Source: Pseudomonas lopnurensis (lineage in GTDB: Bacteria > Pseudomonadota > Gammaproteobacteria > Pseudomonadales > Pseudomonadaceae). Taken from it: a stretch of DNA of 40,942 nt. Positions 26,927 through 35,425 of the stretch are shown piece after piece. The notes under the pieces are model-generated. The model saw only the letters and a list, made by a program, of their open reading frames with translations. It made no database searches and had not been told where the DNA came from. The DNA lies in contig NZ_JADDIX010000077.1 in assembly GCF_015070855.1 (NCBI RefSeq), forward strand, positions 259,647-300,588. Reading direction: 5' to 3'. Every line of letters starts with the position of its first letter. Within the stretch, counting starts at the first letter, position 1. Made by a program: the position numbers and the translations under genes.

Positions 26927-29155
26927 ATGCATGTTCCCTACGCCCGCACCGTATTGGCCAGCGCCGTCGTGTTCAGCAGCCTGAGCGCCGTCGCCCAGAA
27001 TGTTCCCGTCACCCTCGGCGACACGGTGGTCAGCGCCTCCGGCTTCGAGCAGAAAATTACCGAGGCACCGGCGAGCATCAGCGTGATCAGCCAGCAGGAT
27101 CTGCAGCAGAAGCGCTACGGCAATCTGGCGCAGGCGCTGGAAGACGTCGAAGGCATCGATGTGCGCCAGGGCACCGGCAAGACCGGCGGCCTGAATATCA
27201 GCATTCGCGGCATGCCCAGTGAATACACTCTGATCCTGATCGACGGGCGTCGGCAGAACGCTGCGGGCAATGTCACGCCCAATGGTTTCAACGAGACCTC
27301 CACCAGCTTCATGCCGCCGATGTCAGCCATTGAGCGAATCGAAGTCATCCGCGGCCCGATGTCCACCCTGTACGGTTCCGATGCCATGGGCGGCGTAGTC
27401 AATATCATCACCAAGAAAGTCGCCCCCGAATGGGGCGGCTCGCTGAGTCTGGACCATACCTATCAAGACAACCGCGACTATGGCGATGCCAGCAAGGCCA
27501 GCCTGTATGCCAGTGGTCCACTGATTGACGGCCTGCTGGGCCTGGCCGTGCGCGGTAGCCTCTATGACCGTGGCGAGTCCGATTTGAGCTTCGATAACGA
27601 CAACACCGTCAGCAAGCGTGGCGCGGCGCCGGTGGAAGGACGCAACACCAACTTCGGAGCCCGGCTGTCGCTCACACCGCATGAAAACCACGACCTATCC
27701 CTGGACTTCGAGCGTGGCCGTCAGGTTTACAACAACGACGATTGCCAGCTCGGCACTCTCGACGGGAAAGCAGGAGGCAACGCCATCGGTGGTTGTACCG
27801 TCGACGCTCCGACGAACATCAGTGGCTACAAGGATGAACTACGCTTCGAACGTGATCAGTTCGCTCTGTCCCATACCGGCCGTTTCGGCTTCGGCACCCT
27901 CGACAGCAGCCTGACCCACAACACCACCGAGACGCTGGGCCGTACGATTCCCGGCACTCTCGGCATCCCCTACACCGGCTATCCGAACATCGTTGGCGGC
28001 AATGATCGCAAACTGAAGTCTACCGATCTGGTATTTGATACCAAGCTGGTCGCCCCTGTAGGCGAGTCCCATATCGCCACGATTGGCGCACAATACTGGG
28101 ATGCCGAAGTCGAGGACGGAATCGCGACCGAAAAATTCGAGCAGTCGTCCTGGGCGCTGTTCATCGAAGATGAATGGCGTCTGCGCGACGACCTGGCTCT
28201 GACGCTCGGCGGCCGCTACGAAGACCATGAGGCTTTCGGCGGTCATTTCAGCCCCCGTGCCTACCTCGTCTGGAGCGCGACCGATAGCTGGACTGTTAAA
28301 GGCGGGGTCAGCCGCGGCTACAAAGTCCCGACACTCAATCAATTGCACGACGGCATCAACGGTGTGAGCGGCCAAGGCTCGACCATCACCATTGGCAGCC
28401 CGGATCTCGATCCTGAAATCACCACCAATACCGAGGTTGGCGTTTACTACGATGACCTCGCCAACTTCAGCGCCAACGCCACCCTCTTCCATACCAAGTT
28501 CAAGGACAAGATCGACGACGGCACTCCGCTTCCCAACTGTAATTACCCCACGAATCCCAATCAGCCTGGATGCGTTGATCTGGGTAGTAGCTTCCTGCAG
28601 GAAAGCTTCGCCCAGAGCATCAATATCGGCGAGGCGGAGACCCAAGGTCTGGAGCTAGCAGGACGCTGGCAGTTCGCACCAGCCTGGTCGCTGTCGGGTA
28701 ATTACACGTACACCGACAGTGAACAGAAAAGCGGACCCGACAAGGGCGCTCCCTTGACCAATACGCCGAAGCACATGGCTCATGCCAGCCTCAACTGGAG
28801 CGCCACCGACCGCCTGAGCCTGTGGTTTAAAGGCGAATACCGGGGCGAGCGCGCCCGCTTCAACCAGCGCTATGCGACTCTGAGTGACGCCAACCGGGCC
28901 CTCATGGACCAGGTCGGTGAATTGAAGTCATATGAAGTATTCCACCTGGGCGGCTCGTTCCGCGCTTCGGAAAACGTAACCCTCAACGCCACCATCTACA
29001 ACCTGTTCGACAAGGACTTCCTGGACGGCGAAACTTACGTCACCGATACCGGCGCGACCGGCTGGGCGTCTCACTACATCCAGACCGCCCAATCGACTAC
29101 CGGCACTCTGGAAGAAGGCCGCCGCCTCTGGCTGTCTGCCAACATCACGTTCTAA
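26927..29155 (+). CDS. TonB-dependent catecholate siderophore receptor, FepA/PirA-like
   Basis: A 742-residue outer-membrane receptor. Signal peptide (about 1-23, ending SAVAQ), a TonB-box-like DTVVSAS, plug domain (about 40-150: ITEAPASISVISQQDLQ, NISIRGMPSEYTLILIDGRR, IERIEVIRGPMSTLYGSDAMGGVVNI) and a 22-strand barrel ending in the aromatic ANITF. The segment FERGRQVYNNDDCQLGTLDG closely resembles the FepA/PfeA/PirA group of enterobactin-type receptors, as does the length. Two cysteine pairs in barrel loops could be disulfides. ATG 26927 has AAGGAG upstream. Two 60-base lines counted by hand are 53-55% GC, lower than neighbouring genes. The genes for a PepSY protein, DUF2271, DUF4198 and a flavoreductase follow. 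Confidence 0.9.
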   Translation: MHVPYARTVLASAVVFSSLSAVAQNVPVTLGDTVVSASGFEQKITEAPASISVISQQDLQQKRYGNLAQALEDVEGIDVRQGTGKTGGLNISIRGMPSEYTLILIDGRRQNAAGNVTPNGFNETSTSFMPPMSAIERIEVIRGPMSTLYGSDAMGGVVNIITKKVAPEWGGSLSLDHTYQDNRDYGDASKASLYASGPLIDGLLGLAVRGSLYDRGESDLSFDNDNTVSKRGAAPVEGRNTNFGARLSLTPHENHDLSLDFERGRQVYNNDDCQLGTLDGKAGGNAIGGCTVDAPTNISGYKDELRFERDQFALSHTGRFGFGTLDSSLTHNTTETLGRTIPGTLGIPYTGYPNIVGGNDRKLKSTDLVFDTKLVAPVGESHIATIGAQYWDAEVEDGIATEKFEQSSWALFIEDEWRLRDDLALTLGGRYEDHEAFGGHFSPRAYLVWSATDSWTVKGGVSRGYKVPTLNQLHDGINGVSGQGSTITIGSPDLDPEITTNTEVGVYYDDLANFSANATLFHTKFKDKIDDGTPLPNCNYPTNPNQPGCVDLGSSFLQESFAQSINIGEAETQGLELAGRWQFAPAWSLSGNYTYTDSEQKSGPDKGAPLTNTPKHMAHASLNWSATDRLSLWFKGEYRGERARFNQRYATLSDANRALMDQVGELKSYEVFHLGGSFRASENVTLNATIYNLFDKDFLDGETYVTDTGATGWASHYIQTAQSTTGTLEEGRRLWLSANITF

Positions 29156-29174
29156 GAGAAAAGCGACGCAACGA

Positions 29175-29192
29175 GCCGGGACGTATCCCGGC
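29175..29192 (+). terminator. Terminator-like hairpin after the FepA-like receptor
   Basis: GCCGGGA (29175-29181), loop CGTA, TCCCGGC (29186-29192), then TTCGTCGTTT. The flanks AACGA/TCGTCGTT extend the pairing imperfectly. It begins about 20 bases after the receptor stop and probably ends or weakens that transcript before the PepSY gene. Confidence 0.6.
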
Positions 29193-29321
29193 TTCGTCGT
29201 TTGTGGGCCACACCCGGCATGCGCGCGACAAAACGCGAATGTATGCTGTTTGTAAATCTTTAGCATCCCAGCGGGCAAGCGCCCTAGAATCCGGCCATCG
29301 CTCCGTATGACAAGGACCACT

Positions 29322-29915
29322 ATGCACCTCTGGCTCGGCACCCTGCGCCAATGGCACTGGATCAGCTCCGCGCTGTGCCTGGTCGGCATGCTGCTGTTCG
29401 CGATAACCGGCATCACGCTCAACCATGCCGGCCAGATCGAGAGCAGACCGCAGGTGCAAACCCACAGCACCCGATTGCCCGAGTCGCTGCTCGCCCCCCT
29501 GCGGGCCGGCGTCCCCGAGTCGGGTTTGCCCGTCGGCCTGCAGGAGTGGCTGGAACAGGCCCTGGATATCCGCCTGGCAGGCCGCGAAGCCGAGTGGAGC
29601 GATGGCGAGCTGTACGTCGCCCTGCCCCGTCCCGGCGGCGACGCCTGGTTGAGCCTGGACCTGGAAACCGGCGAGCTGGAATACGAATCCACCGATCGTG
29701 GCTGGATCGCCTACTTCAACGACCTGCACAAGGGCCGCCACAGCGGCGCGGCCTGGAGCTGGTTCATCGACCTCTTCGCCGCCGCCTGCGTGGTGTTCAG
29801 CCTCACCGGCCTACTGCTTCTGCAACGCCATGCCGGCAACCGCCCAAGCACCTGGCCGCTGGTAGGGCTGGGGCTGGTGATCCCGCTGTTGCTGGCGCTG
29901 CTCTTCATTCATTAA
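29322..29915 (+). CDS. PepSY-associated inner-membrane protein (siderophore-reductase type)
   Basis: A 197-residue membrane protein. It has an N-terminal membrane segment (about 13-30, ISSALCLVGMLLFAITGITL), a periplasmic PepSY-like part (about 40-125, WLEQALDIRLAGREAEWSDG, AWLSLDLETGELEYES) and two C-terminal segments (about 142-162 and 173-193). Histidines near membrane edges (WHW, LNHAG, LHKGRHSG) are candidate heme or metal ligands. Proteins such as FoxB and FpvG in P. aeruginosa, which reduce ferric siderophores, share this class of fold. ATG 29322 is chosen over ATG 29307 because AAGGA lies seven bases before it. The DUF2271 gene follows after ten bases. Confidence 0.82.
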   Translation: MHLWLGTLRQWHWISSALCLVGMLLFAITGITLNHAGQIESRPQVQTHSTRLPESLLAPLRAGVPESGLPVGLQEWLEQALDIRLAGREAEWSDGELYVALPRPGGDAWLSLDLETGELEYESTDRGWIAYFNDLHKGRHSGAAWSWFIDLFAAACVVFSLTGLLLLQRHAGNRPSTWPLVGLGLVIPLLLALLFIH

Positions 29916-29925
29916 AGGACTGCTC

Positions 29926-30435
29926 ATGCGTAAACGCCTGTTGTTGCCCCTCGCCCTGTTCAGCTCGCCGCTGTTCGCCGCGGACCTGCAGCTGGACGTG
30001 GAAATTCCCCGCCTGCACGTCGCCGAATACCATCGTCCGTATGTCGCCATCTGGGTGGAGCGGCCGGACCAGAGCCATGTCGCCAACCTCGCGGTGTGGT
30101 ACGACACCAAGCTCAAGGACAAGGAAGGCGAGAAGTGGCTCAAGGACCTGCGCCAGTGGTGGCGCCGCAGTGGCCGCGCCCTGGAGATGCCGGTCGATGG
30201 CATCAGCGGCGCCACCCGCGCCGTGGGCAGCCATACGCTGCGGTTCTCGGACCAGCAGGCCCCCTTGAAGAAGCTCGAAGCCGGTGAGTACCGCCTGGTC
30301 GTCGAGGCCGCCCGCGAAGTGGGGGGCCGCGAACTGCTGCGCGTCCCCTTCAGCTGGCCGCCACAGCGGAACGAAAGCCACCAGGCCCAGGGCCAGAGCG
30401 AACTGGGCGCCATCACCCTCACGTTGACCCCTTGA
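29926..30435 (+). CDS. DUF2271-family periplasmic protein
   Basis: A 169-residue exported protein: signal peptide (MRKRLLLPLALFSSPLFA, cleavage near residue 18) and a DUF2271 domain over most of the rest. Visible family text: RPYVAIWVERPDQSHVANLAVWYD, KWLKDLRQWWRRSG, DGISGATRAVGSHTLRF, and a closing EYRLVVEAAREVGGRELLRVPF segment. The molecular role is unknown. It sits ten bases after the PepSY gene and 14 bases before the DUF4198 gene, with AAAGGA as ribosome site, so it is firmly part of this iron-linked operon. A periplasmic partner of the reductase is an inference from context only. Confidence 0.85.
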   Translation: MRKRLLLPLALFSSPLFAADLQLDVEIPRLHVAEYHRPYVAIWVERPDQSHVANLAVWYDTKLKDKEGEKWLKDLRQWWRRSGRALEMPVDGISGATRAVGSHTLRFSDQQAPLKKLEAGEYRLVVEAAREVGGRELLRVPFSWPPQRNESHQAQGQSELGAITLTLTP

Positions 30436-30449
30436 ACAGGAAGCTCGCC

Positions 30450-31325
30450 ATGAAACCCGTCATCAAATGGACCGCCCTGGCCCTCGCTGTCTGCCTGCCT
30501 CTCTCGGCCCAGGCCCACCGCGCCTGGATGCTGCCCTCGGCCACCGTGCTTTCCGGTGATGAGCCGTGGATCACCGTCGATGCCGCCGTCTCCAACGATC
30601 TGTTCTACTTCGAGCACTTTCCCCTGCGTATCGCCGGCGTCGGCGCACTCGACCAGGCGCCGGCCGGCGGCCCGCCCGGCATGCGTCCGCGCCCGGCCGC
30701 GCAACTGTCGATCCAGGCCCCGGACGGCAGCCACCTGGAGCCGCTCAACGGCAGCATCGGTCGCTACCGCAGCACCTTCGATGTGCAGCTGAGCCAGAAA
30801 GGCACCTACAAGCTGGCCATCGCCAACAGCGGGCTGTTCGCCAGCTGGAAGGAAAACGGCCAGGTACGCCGCTGGATGGGCGCCCCGGAGCATTTCGCCA
30901 AGGACGTTCCGGCCAAGGCCGACGAACTGAAAGTGTCGCAGAACAGCAGCCGCATGGAAGTCTTCGTCACCTCCGGCGCACCGAGCGAAACCGTGCTCGC
31001 GCCGACAGGACAGGGGCTGGAGCTGGCACCGGTCACTCACCCCAACGACCTGTTCGCCGGCGAAGCGGCGCAGTTCGCCTTCCTGCTCGATGGCAAGCCG
31101 GCGGCCGGCGTGGAGATCAGCGTGATACCCGGCGGCAATCGCTACCGCGATGACCTGGGCGAGATCAAGGCCACCACCGACGCCGACGGCAAGGTCAGCA
31201 TCACCTGGCCCGAAGCCGGCATGTACTGGCTGGAAGCCGAGCTGACCACCGACAAGGGTGTCAGCAAACCGGCCACCGAGCGCCGCGCCAGCTACAGCGC
31301 AACCCTGGAAGTGCTGGCGCCCTGA
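30450..31325 (+). CDS. DUF4198-family periplasmic protein
   Basis: A 291-residue exported protein: signal peptide ending LPLSAQA (about residue 22), the typical mature start HRAWMLPSATVLSGDEPWIT, and a C-terminal Ig-like/carboxypeptidase-regulatory type domain (about 195-285: NDLFAGEAAQFAFLLDGKPA, TDADGKVSITWPEAGMYWLE). DUF4198 proteins include NikM-like components beside metal transporters, so a metal-linked role fits the context. The start at 30450 has AGGAAG upstream; an earlier TTG at 30432 overlapping the previous stop is less likely. A strong hairpin follows before the reductase gene. Confidence 0.87.
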   Translation: MKPVIKWTALALAVCLPLSAQAHRAWMLPSATVLSGDEPWITVDAAVSNDLFYFEHFPLRIAGVGALDQAPAGGPPGMRPRPAAQLSIQAPDGSHLEPLNGSIGRYRSTFDVQLSQKGTYKLAIANSGLFASWKENGQVRRWMGAPEHFAKDVPAKADELKVSQNSSRMEVFVTSGAPSETVLAPTGQGLELAPVTHPNDLFAGEAAQFAFLLDGKPAAGVEISVIPGGNRYRDDLGEIKATTDADGKVSITWPEAGMYWLEAELTTDKGVSKPATERRASYSATLEVLAP

Positions 31326-31347
31326 GCTGGCGCCACGTACCGGCAAC

Positions 31348-31374
31348 GCCCGGGCCGTCACCGACGGCCCGGGC
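31348..31374 (+). terminator. Perfect 12-bp hairpin inside the iron operon
   Basis: GCCCGGGCCGTC (31348-31359), loop ACC, GACGGCCCGGGC (31363-31374). The tail GATCTTGC has few T residues, so termination would be partial. It lies 23 bases after the DUF4198 stop and 37 bases before the TTG start of the flavoreductase. Confidence 0.55.
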
Positions 31375-31411
31375 GATCTTGCTTCCGGCCTCCTGTTAAC
31401 GAGCCTTTCAC

Positions 31412-32965
31412 TTGCCCTCGCCTTTTTCATCGCTCCAACGTGCCTGGCCGCTGCTCTGCTGCATCGCGAGCGGCGCGTGTCTGCTGTGGTGGCAACCCGC
31501 ACGGGAGGTCAGCGCGGCGCTGGTGGTCGCGGTCTACCTCGGGGTGTCGCTGTACTGCTGGCGTGGGCAGCTGCGCCCGCAAGCGGCGCCAGACGCCTCG
31601 GCGCACGTGCTGGTGGCCTATGCCAGCCAGAGCGGACAAGTACGGGCATTCGCCGAACGCAGCGCCAACCAGTTGCGCGAAGCCGGCCTGAATGCGCAGC
31701 TGTTGTCGTTGAATGCGCTGGAGCCGACCCGGCTGCCTGCGCAACGCATCCTGTTCGTCGTCAGCACCTATGGTGAAGGCGAGGCGCCGGACAACGCAGC
31801 CCGCTTCGAGCGGCGGCTCGCCACTGACGAGGTGCGAGCGCTAAACCTGGACTATGCCGTGCTGGCATTCGGTGATCGCCAGTACCGGGACTTCTGCGCA
31901 TTCGGCCGCCGCCTCGACGAAAGACTGCGCCAGCTCGGCGCTACGCCATTGTTCGATCGTCTGGAGGCTGACCGTGCCGACCCCGGCGTGCTGCGTCACT
32001 GGCAACACCAGCTCGCTCACCTGAGCGGCAACGGCAACTTCAGCGATTGGCTGCCGCCCCCCTACCAACCCTGGCGGCTAACCGATCGTCGCTGCCTCAA
32101 CCCCGGCAGTTCCGGGGCGCCGGTACACCACCTGACCCTCGCGCCGCCAAACGGCCAGGAAGATTGGCGCGCCGGCGACATCGTCGAAGTCGGACCACGG
32201 CACGACCTGGGTCGTATCGAGACGATGTTGCGGCAGGTGGGACTCGACCCACATGGCCTCGTCGAGAGCCAGAGCCTGGCCGTACAGCTTTCCAGGCGAC
32301 GACTTCCCCGGAATGCGGAACTGCGTGGGTTGAACGCTCATGCCCTGCTGGCCCTTCCGCTGCTACCCCACCGCGAGTATTCGATCGCCTCGACACCTGC
32401 CGATGGTTCGCTGCAGTTGCTGGTGCGCGAGGTCCATCATGCCGACGGCACGCCGGGACTAGGCTCCGGATGGCTGTGCCGGTACGCCGAAACGGGCGAG
32501 GAAATCGATCTGCGCATTCGCAGCAACCCTTCGTTCCATGGCCCTGCCGCCGAAACCCCGTTGATCCTCATCGGCAACGGCACGGGCATCGCGGGGCTGC
32601 GCGCGCATCTGCGCGAGCGTGCCGTCCTGCACGGTTCTCGCAACTGGCTGCTGTACGGCGAGCGCAACGAGGCACATGATTTCTTCTTCGCCGACGAGCT
32701 GAAGCAATGGCTCGAAGACGGCCATCTGCAGCGGCTGGACCTGGCCTTCTCCCGCGACCAGGCGGAGAAACGCTACGTGCAGCACGCATTGCGTGATGCT
32801 GCCGACGAACTGCGTCGCTGGCTGGCCCAGGGCGCGGCGATCTACGTCTGTGGCAGCCTGGAGGGAATGGGACAGGAAGTGCAACAGATCCTGCTCGGCC
32901 TGCTGGGCCAGGAGCAGTTGGACAAGCTTGGCGAGCAAGGGCGTTATCGTCGCGACCTGTACTGA
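31412..32965 (+). CDS. Membrane-anchored flavodoxin/FAD/NAD(P) reductase (sulfite reductase flavoprotein-like)
   Basis: A 517-residue diflavin reductase. Two hydrophobic stretches at the N-terminus (about 12-27 and 34-50) anchor it. A flavodoxin domain (66-205) has VAYASQSGQVRAFAE for FMN phosphate and STYGEGEAPDN. The ferredoxin-reductase part has REYS (321-324) for FAD, IGNGTGIAGL (387-396) for the pyridine nucleotide, and CGS at 480-482; the protein ends in RRDLY. It should pass NAD(P)H electrons through FAD and FMN to a membrane acceptor, plausibly the PepSY protein. The start is TTG 31412: an in-frame TAA lies 15 bases upstream and no ATG or GTG comes before the anchor. Its ribosome site is poor. 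Confidence 0.88.
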   Translation: MPSPFSSLQRAWPLLCCIASGACLLWWQPAREVSAALVVAVYLGVSLYCWRGQLRPQAAPDASAHVLVAYASQSGQVRAFAERSANQLREAGLNAQLLSLNALEPTRLPAQRILFVVSTYGEGEAPDNAARFERRLATDEVRALNLDYAVLAFGDRQYRDFCAFGRRLDERLRQLGATPLFDRLEADRADPGVLRHWQHQLAHLSGNGNFSDWLPPPYQPWRLTDRRCLNPGSSGAPVHHLTLAPPNGQEDWRAGDIVEVGPRHDLGRIETMLRQVGLDPHGLVESQSLAVQLSRRRLPRNAELRGLNAHALLALPLLPHREYSIASTPADGSLQLLVREVHHADGTPGLGSGWLCRYAETGEEIDLRIRSNPSFHGPAAETPLILIGNGTGIAGLRAHLRERAVLHGSRNWLLYGERNEAHDFFFADELKQWLEDGHLQRLDLAFSRDQAEKRYVQHALRDAADELRRWLAQGAAIYVCGSLEGMGQEVQQILLGLLGQEQLDKLGEQGRYRRDLY

Positions 32966-32988
32966 CGAAGCGGCAACGCGGAAAGCAG

Positions 32989-33012
32989 AAGGCCGCTCCG
33001 GGGAGCGGCCTT
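32989..33012. terminator. Bidirectional terminator between convergent flavoreductase and PiuA genes
   Basis: AAGGCCGCTCC (32989-32999) and GGAGCGGCCTT (33002-33012) form an 11-bp inverted repeat with a two-base centre. It lies between the stops of two convergent genes (32965 and 33030) and has A-rich sequence to its left and a short TTCG to its right. Confidence 0.75.
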
Positions 33013-33029
33013 CGTACCTCGGCTTGGCC

Positions 33030-35291
33030 TCAGAAGTGGAAGTTGGTACTCAGCAAGGCGGTACGACCTGCCGCGACGTGCGCGTAGTGGCTGCCGTAGA
33101 CCTGGTCGAAGTAGCGCTTGTCGGTCAGGTTCTGCACGTTCAGCTGGAGGTCGAGATTCTTGCTGACGCGGTACGCCGCCATCGCGTCGTAGCGCCAGTA
33201 GTCCGGCACCTGGATGTTATTGGCCGTATCGCCATAACGAGAGTCGACGTAGGTGGCGCCACCACCGATGCTCAGGTCCTGGGTGAGGTTATAGGTGTTC
33301 CAGAAGCTGAAGCTATGCTTCGGCGTACTCGGCACCTCGTTGCCGTCGTACAGCCCCTCGACGTAGACCGGCGCGGTACGGGTGCCAACGTTGGCGGCGC
33401 CGGACTTCACCAGCTCGGCGTCCAGATAGGTATAGCTGGCGAACACCTTCCAATTGCGTGTGATCTGGCCGGTCGCGCCCAGTTCCAGGCCGTCGACCCG
33501 GGTTTCGCCGATGCTCTCCTGGAAACCGCTGGCATTGGTCACGCGCGCGTTGCTCTTCTCGGTGCGGAACAGCGCGGCGGTCAAACCCAGGCGCTCGTCG
33601 AGGAAGTCCCACTTGGTTCCGACCTCGTAGTTGCGGTTGCGCTCCGGATCGAGGACCTGGTTGGCCTCGCTGAGGGCGTCGGCACCTTCGCCACCGGTCT
33701 CCCCGGACGGGTTGCTGGACGTCGACCAGGCTGCATAGATGCTGCCATTGGGCAGCGGATTGAAGACCAGGCCCAACTGGTAGTTCCAGAAATGGCTCTT
33801 GTTCTCCGGCCGCGTCACGACGCCGGCGGTGGAGACGGCCTTCTGCTCCGTTTCGTAGTCGTCGTAGCGCAACCCCATGTTCAACGACCATTGCTCGTTG
33901 AACTTCAGCGTATCGAAGACGTAGGCCGCAAGCGTTTCCGTGCCGGTATCGGTCGTCGCGGCACTGCGCGCGATGCTGCCGGTCCAGGCGTCCTTGGGGC
34001 TCGGGTTGTACAGGCTGGTGCAGTCCCCGGAAGCCAGGTGCGCTGGCGTACAGGTGTTGCCACTGGTGCCCGGGGTGACCACGTAGGGGCGGTTGTGCAC
34101 GTCGACATCGCTGATCTCCACGCCCGTCACCAGGGTGTGCTCGATGCTGCCGGTATCGAATCGTGTTGTCAGATCGGTCTGGTTGACCCAGCTCTGGGTA
34201 TTGGAGTTGCGGCTCTTGGCCGAACGCGAAACCAGGCCGTTGGGCACGTTGCCGCGCGAGTCGTCCGGGTTGGTGACGATGTAGTCCAGCGTGGTGCGGG
34301 CGACACGCGTGGTATTGGAAATGGTCAGGTTCTCATTCAGGTCGTGCTCGAGCCGAATGGTGCCGGCATCCGTGGTGCTCTCGCGGAAGTCCCGGCCTTC
34401 CAGTCCGTAGAAGTTGTCGCGATCGACCTTGGCCGGCTCGCGGCCTGGATTGTCTGCCGTAGCCACCGTCAGCGGAATGCCGTAATCGGGCATGTCGTCG
34501 GTTTCCAGGTGGTAGTAGGACAGCGTTGCCCGGGTCGGTGTGTCGAAGCCGAAGGTGATGGTCGGCGCCACGCCCCAGCGGCTGACGTCCACGCCATCGC
34601 GGCCGGCGACGTTGGCCTCGTGTTTCATCAGGTTCAGGCGGCCGGCGACGTTGTCACCGAGCACGCGGTTGACGTCCAGGGTGTAGCGGCGCGTCTGGTC
34701 CGAGCCGAGGGTGACGCTGGCATCGCCGAAGTCACGCTGCTTGGCGGTCTTGCTGATCAGGTTGAGGCTGCCGCCGGTGGAGCCCGCCCCGGTGTAGGCC
34801 GAGCCCGGCCCCTTGCTCACCTCGATGCTCTCGACGTTGAAGATCTCGCGTGTCTGCGAACCGATGTCGCGCAGGCCGTCGATGAAGGTGTCGCTCTCGG
34901 CATTGAAACCGCGAATGATCGGCCGGTCCCCCGCCGGGTTGCCGCCCTCGCCGGCGCCGAAGGTAATGCCCGAGGTGGTGCGCAACGCATCCACCAGCGT
35001 GAGCGAGCCGGTATCGCGAATCACCTGGTCGGTGATCACCGTGACCGACTTCGGTGTCTCGCGCAGCGGAGCCGTGTACTTCTTCGAGGCGGACGTATCG
35101 GCCTTGTAGTCCTGCACGTCTTCCCCGACGACGGTCACTTCGTCGAGCGCAACCGGACTCTCGGGGCGCGGCGAGGTGGAACCGATGGGGGTTTGCGCAA
35201 GCGACGGAACGGAAAAAGCGGTAAGGGCAACACCAATGGCCGAAGCCAACACACGCGGTGGCTGGGACAGCTCGAGAGACTGACGCGACAT
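33030..35291 (-). CDS. piuA: TonB-dependent siderophore receptor, PiuA type
   Basis: A 753-residue outer-membrane receptor with signal peptide (cleaved near residue 33, FSVPSLAQ), TonB-box-like DEVTVVGE, plug (RETPKSVTVITDQVIRDTG, DRPIIRGFNAESDTFIDGLR, NVESIEVSKGPGSAYTGAGS) and a barrel ending in TNFHF. A loop cysteine pair (NTCTPAHLASGDCTS) may be a disulfide. The TonB-siderophore subfamily, and the divergent piuC gene, point to PiuA, known in P. aeruginosa for catechol/hydroxamate siderophores and siderophore-drug conjugates; the symbol rests on context and recall. ATG 35289-35291 has AAGGA nine bases upstream. Iron regulation is suggested by a Fur-like site 30-50 bases before the start. 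Confidence 0.88.
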   Translation of the reverse strand: MSRQSLELSQPPRVLASAIGVALTAFSVPSLAQTPIGSTSPRPESPVALDEVTVVGEDVQDYKADTSASKKYTAPLRETPKSVTVITDQVIRDTGSLTLVDALRTTSGITFGAGEGGNPAGDRPIIRGFNAESDTFIDGLRDIGSQTREIFNVESIEVSKGPGSAYTGAGSTGGSLNLISKTAKQRDFGDASVTLGSDQTRRYTLDVNRVLGDNVAGRLNLMKHEANVAGRDGVDVSRWGVAPTITFGFDTPTRATLSYYHLETDDMPDYGIPLTVATADNPGREPAKVDRDNFYGLEGRDFRESTTDAGTIRLEHDLNENLTISNTTRVARTTLDYIVTNPDDSRGNVPNGLVSRSAKSRNSNTQSWVNQTDLTTRFDTGSIEHTLVTGVEISDVDVHNRPYVVTPGTSGNTCTPAHLASGDCTSLYNPSPKDAWTGSIARSAATTDTGTETLAAYVFDTLKFNEQWSLNMGLRYDDYETEQKAVSTAGVVTRPENKSHFWNYQLGLVFNPLPNGSIYAAWSTSSNPSGETGGEGADALSEANQVLDPERNRNYEVGTKWDFLDERLGLTAALFRTEKSNARVTNASGFQESIGETRVDGLELGATGQITRNWKVFASYTYLDAELVKSGAANVGTRTAPVYVEGLYDGNEVPSTPKHSFSFWNTYNLTQDLSIGGGATYVDSRYGDTANNIQVPDYWRYDAMAAYRVSKNLDLQLNVQNLTDKRYFDQVYGSHYAHVAAGRTALLSTNFHF

Positions 35292-35319
35292 GGATGGAAG
35301 TCCTTCAAATGAGCGCAAG

Positions 35320-35339
35320 TGATAATTGCTATTATTAGC
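35320..35339 (-). promoter_or_regulatory. Probable Fur box between piuA and piuC
   Basis: On the plus strand GATAATTGCTATTATTAGC (35321-35339) matches the 19-base Fur consensus at 13 of 19 positions by hand; with the preceding T it contains a complete TGATAAT. It is about 30-50 bases before the piuA start and 87 bases before piuC. A weaker candidate (10 of 19) is near 35,383-35,402, closer to piuC. Confidence 0.6.
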
Positions 35340-35425
35340 ACGAAGCATTCTGATACATTCTGTCGCATTCTGAAACATGTGAACGCAAATTAATCTCATT
35401 GGACATTCCGTCTGCCCGGTGCCCC

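Noticed and set aside
31326..31412. Frameshift or lost N-terminus in the flavoreductase because of its TTG start
   Set aside because: The membrane anchor and all flavodoxin motifs follow in frame, and the in-frame TAA just upstream limits any missing part to a few residues; the gene looks intact.
32793..35312. Plus-strand open frame of about 840 codons opposite piuA
   Set aside because: Valine/alanine/arginine-rich antisense translation of a TonB receptor gene; no start context, no domain.
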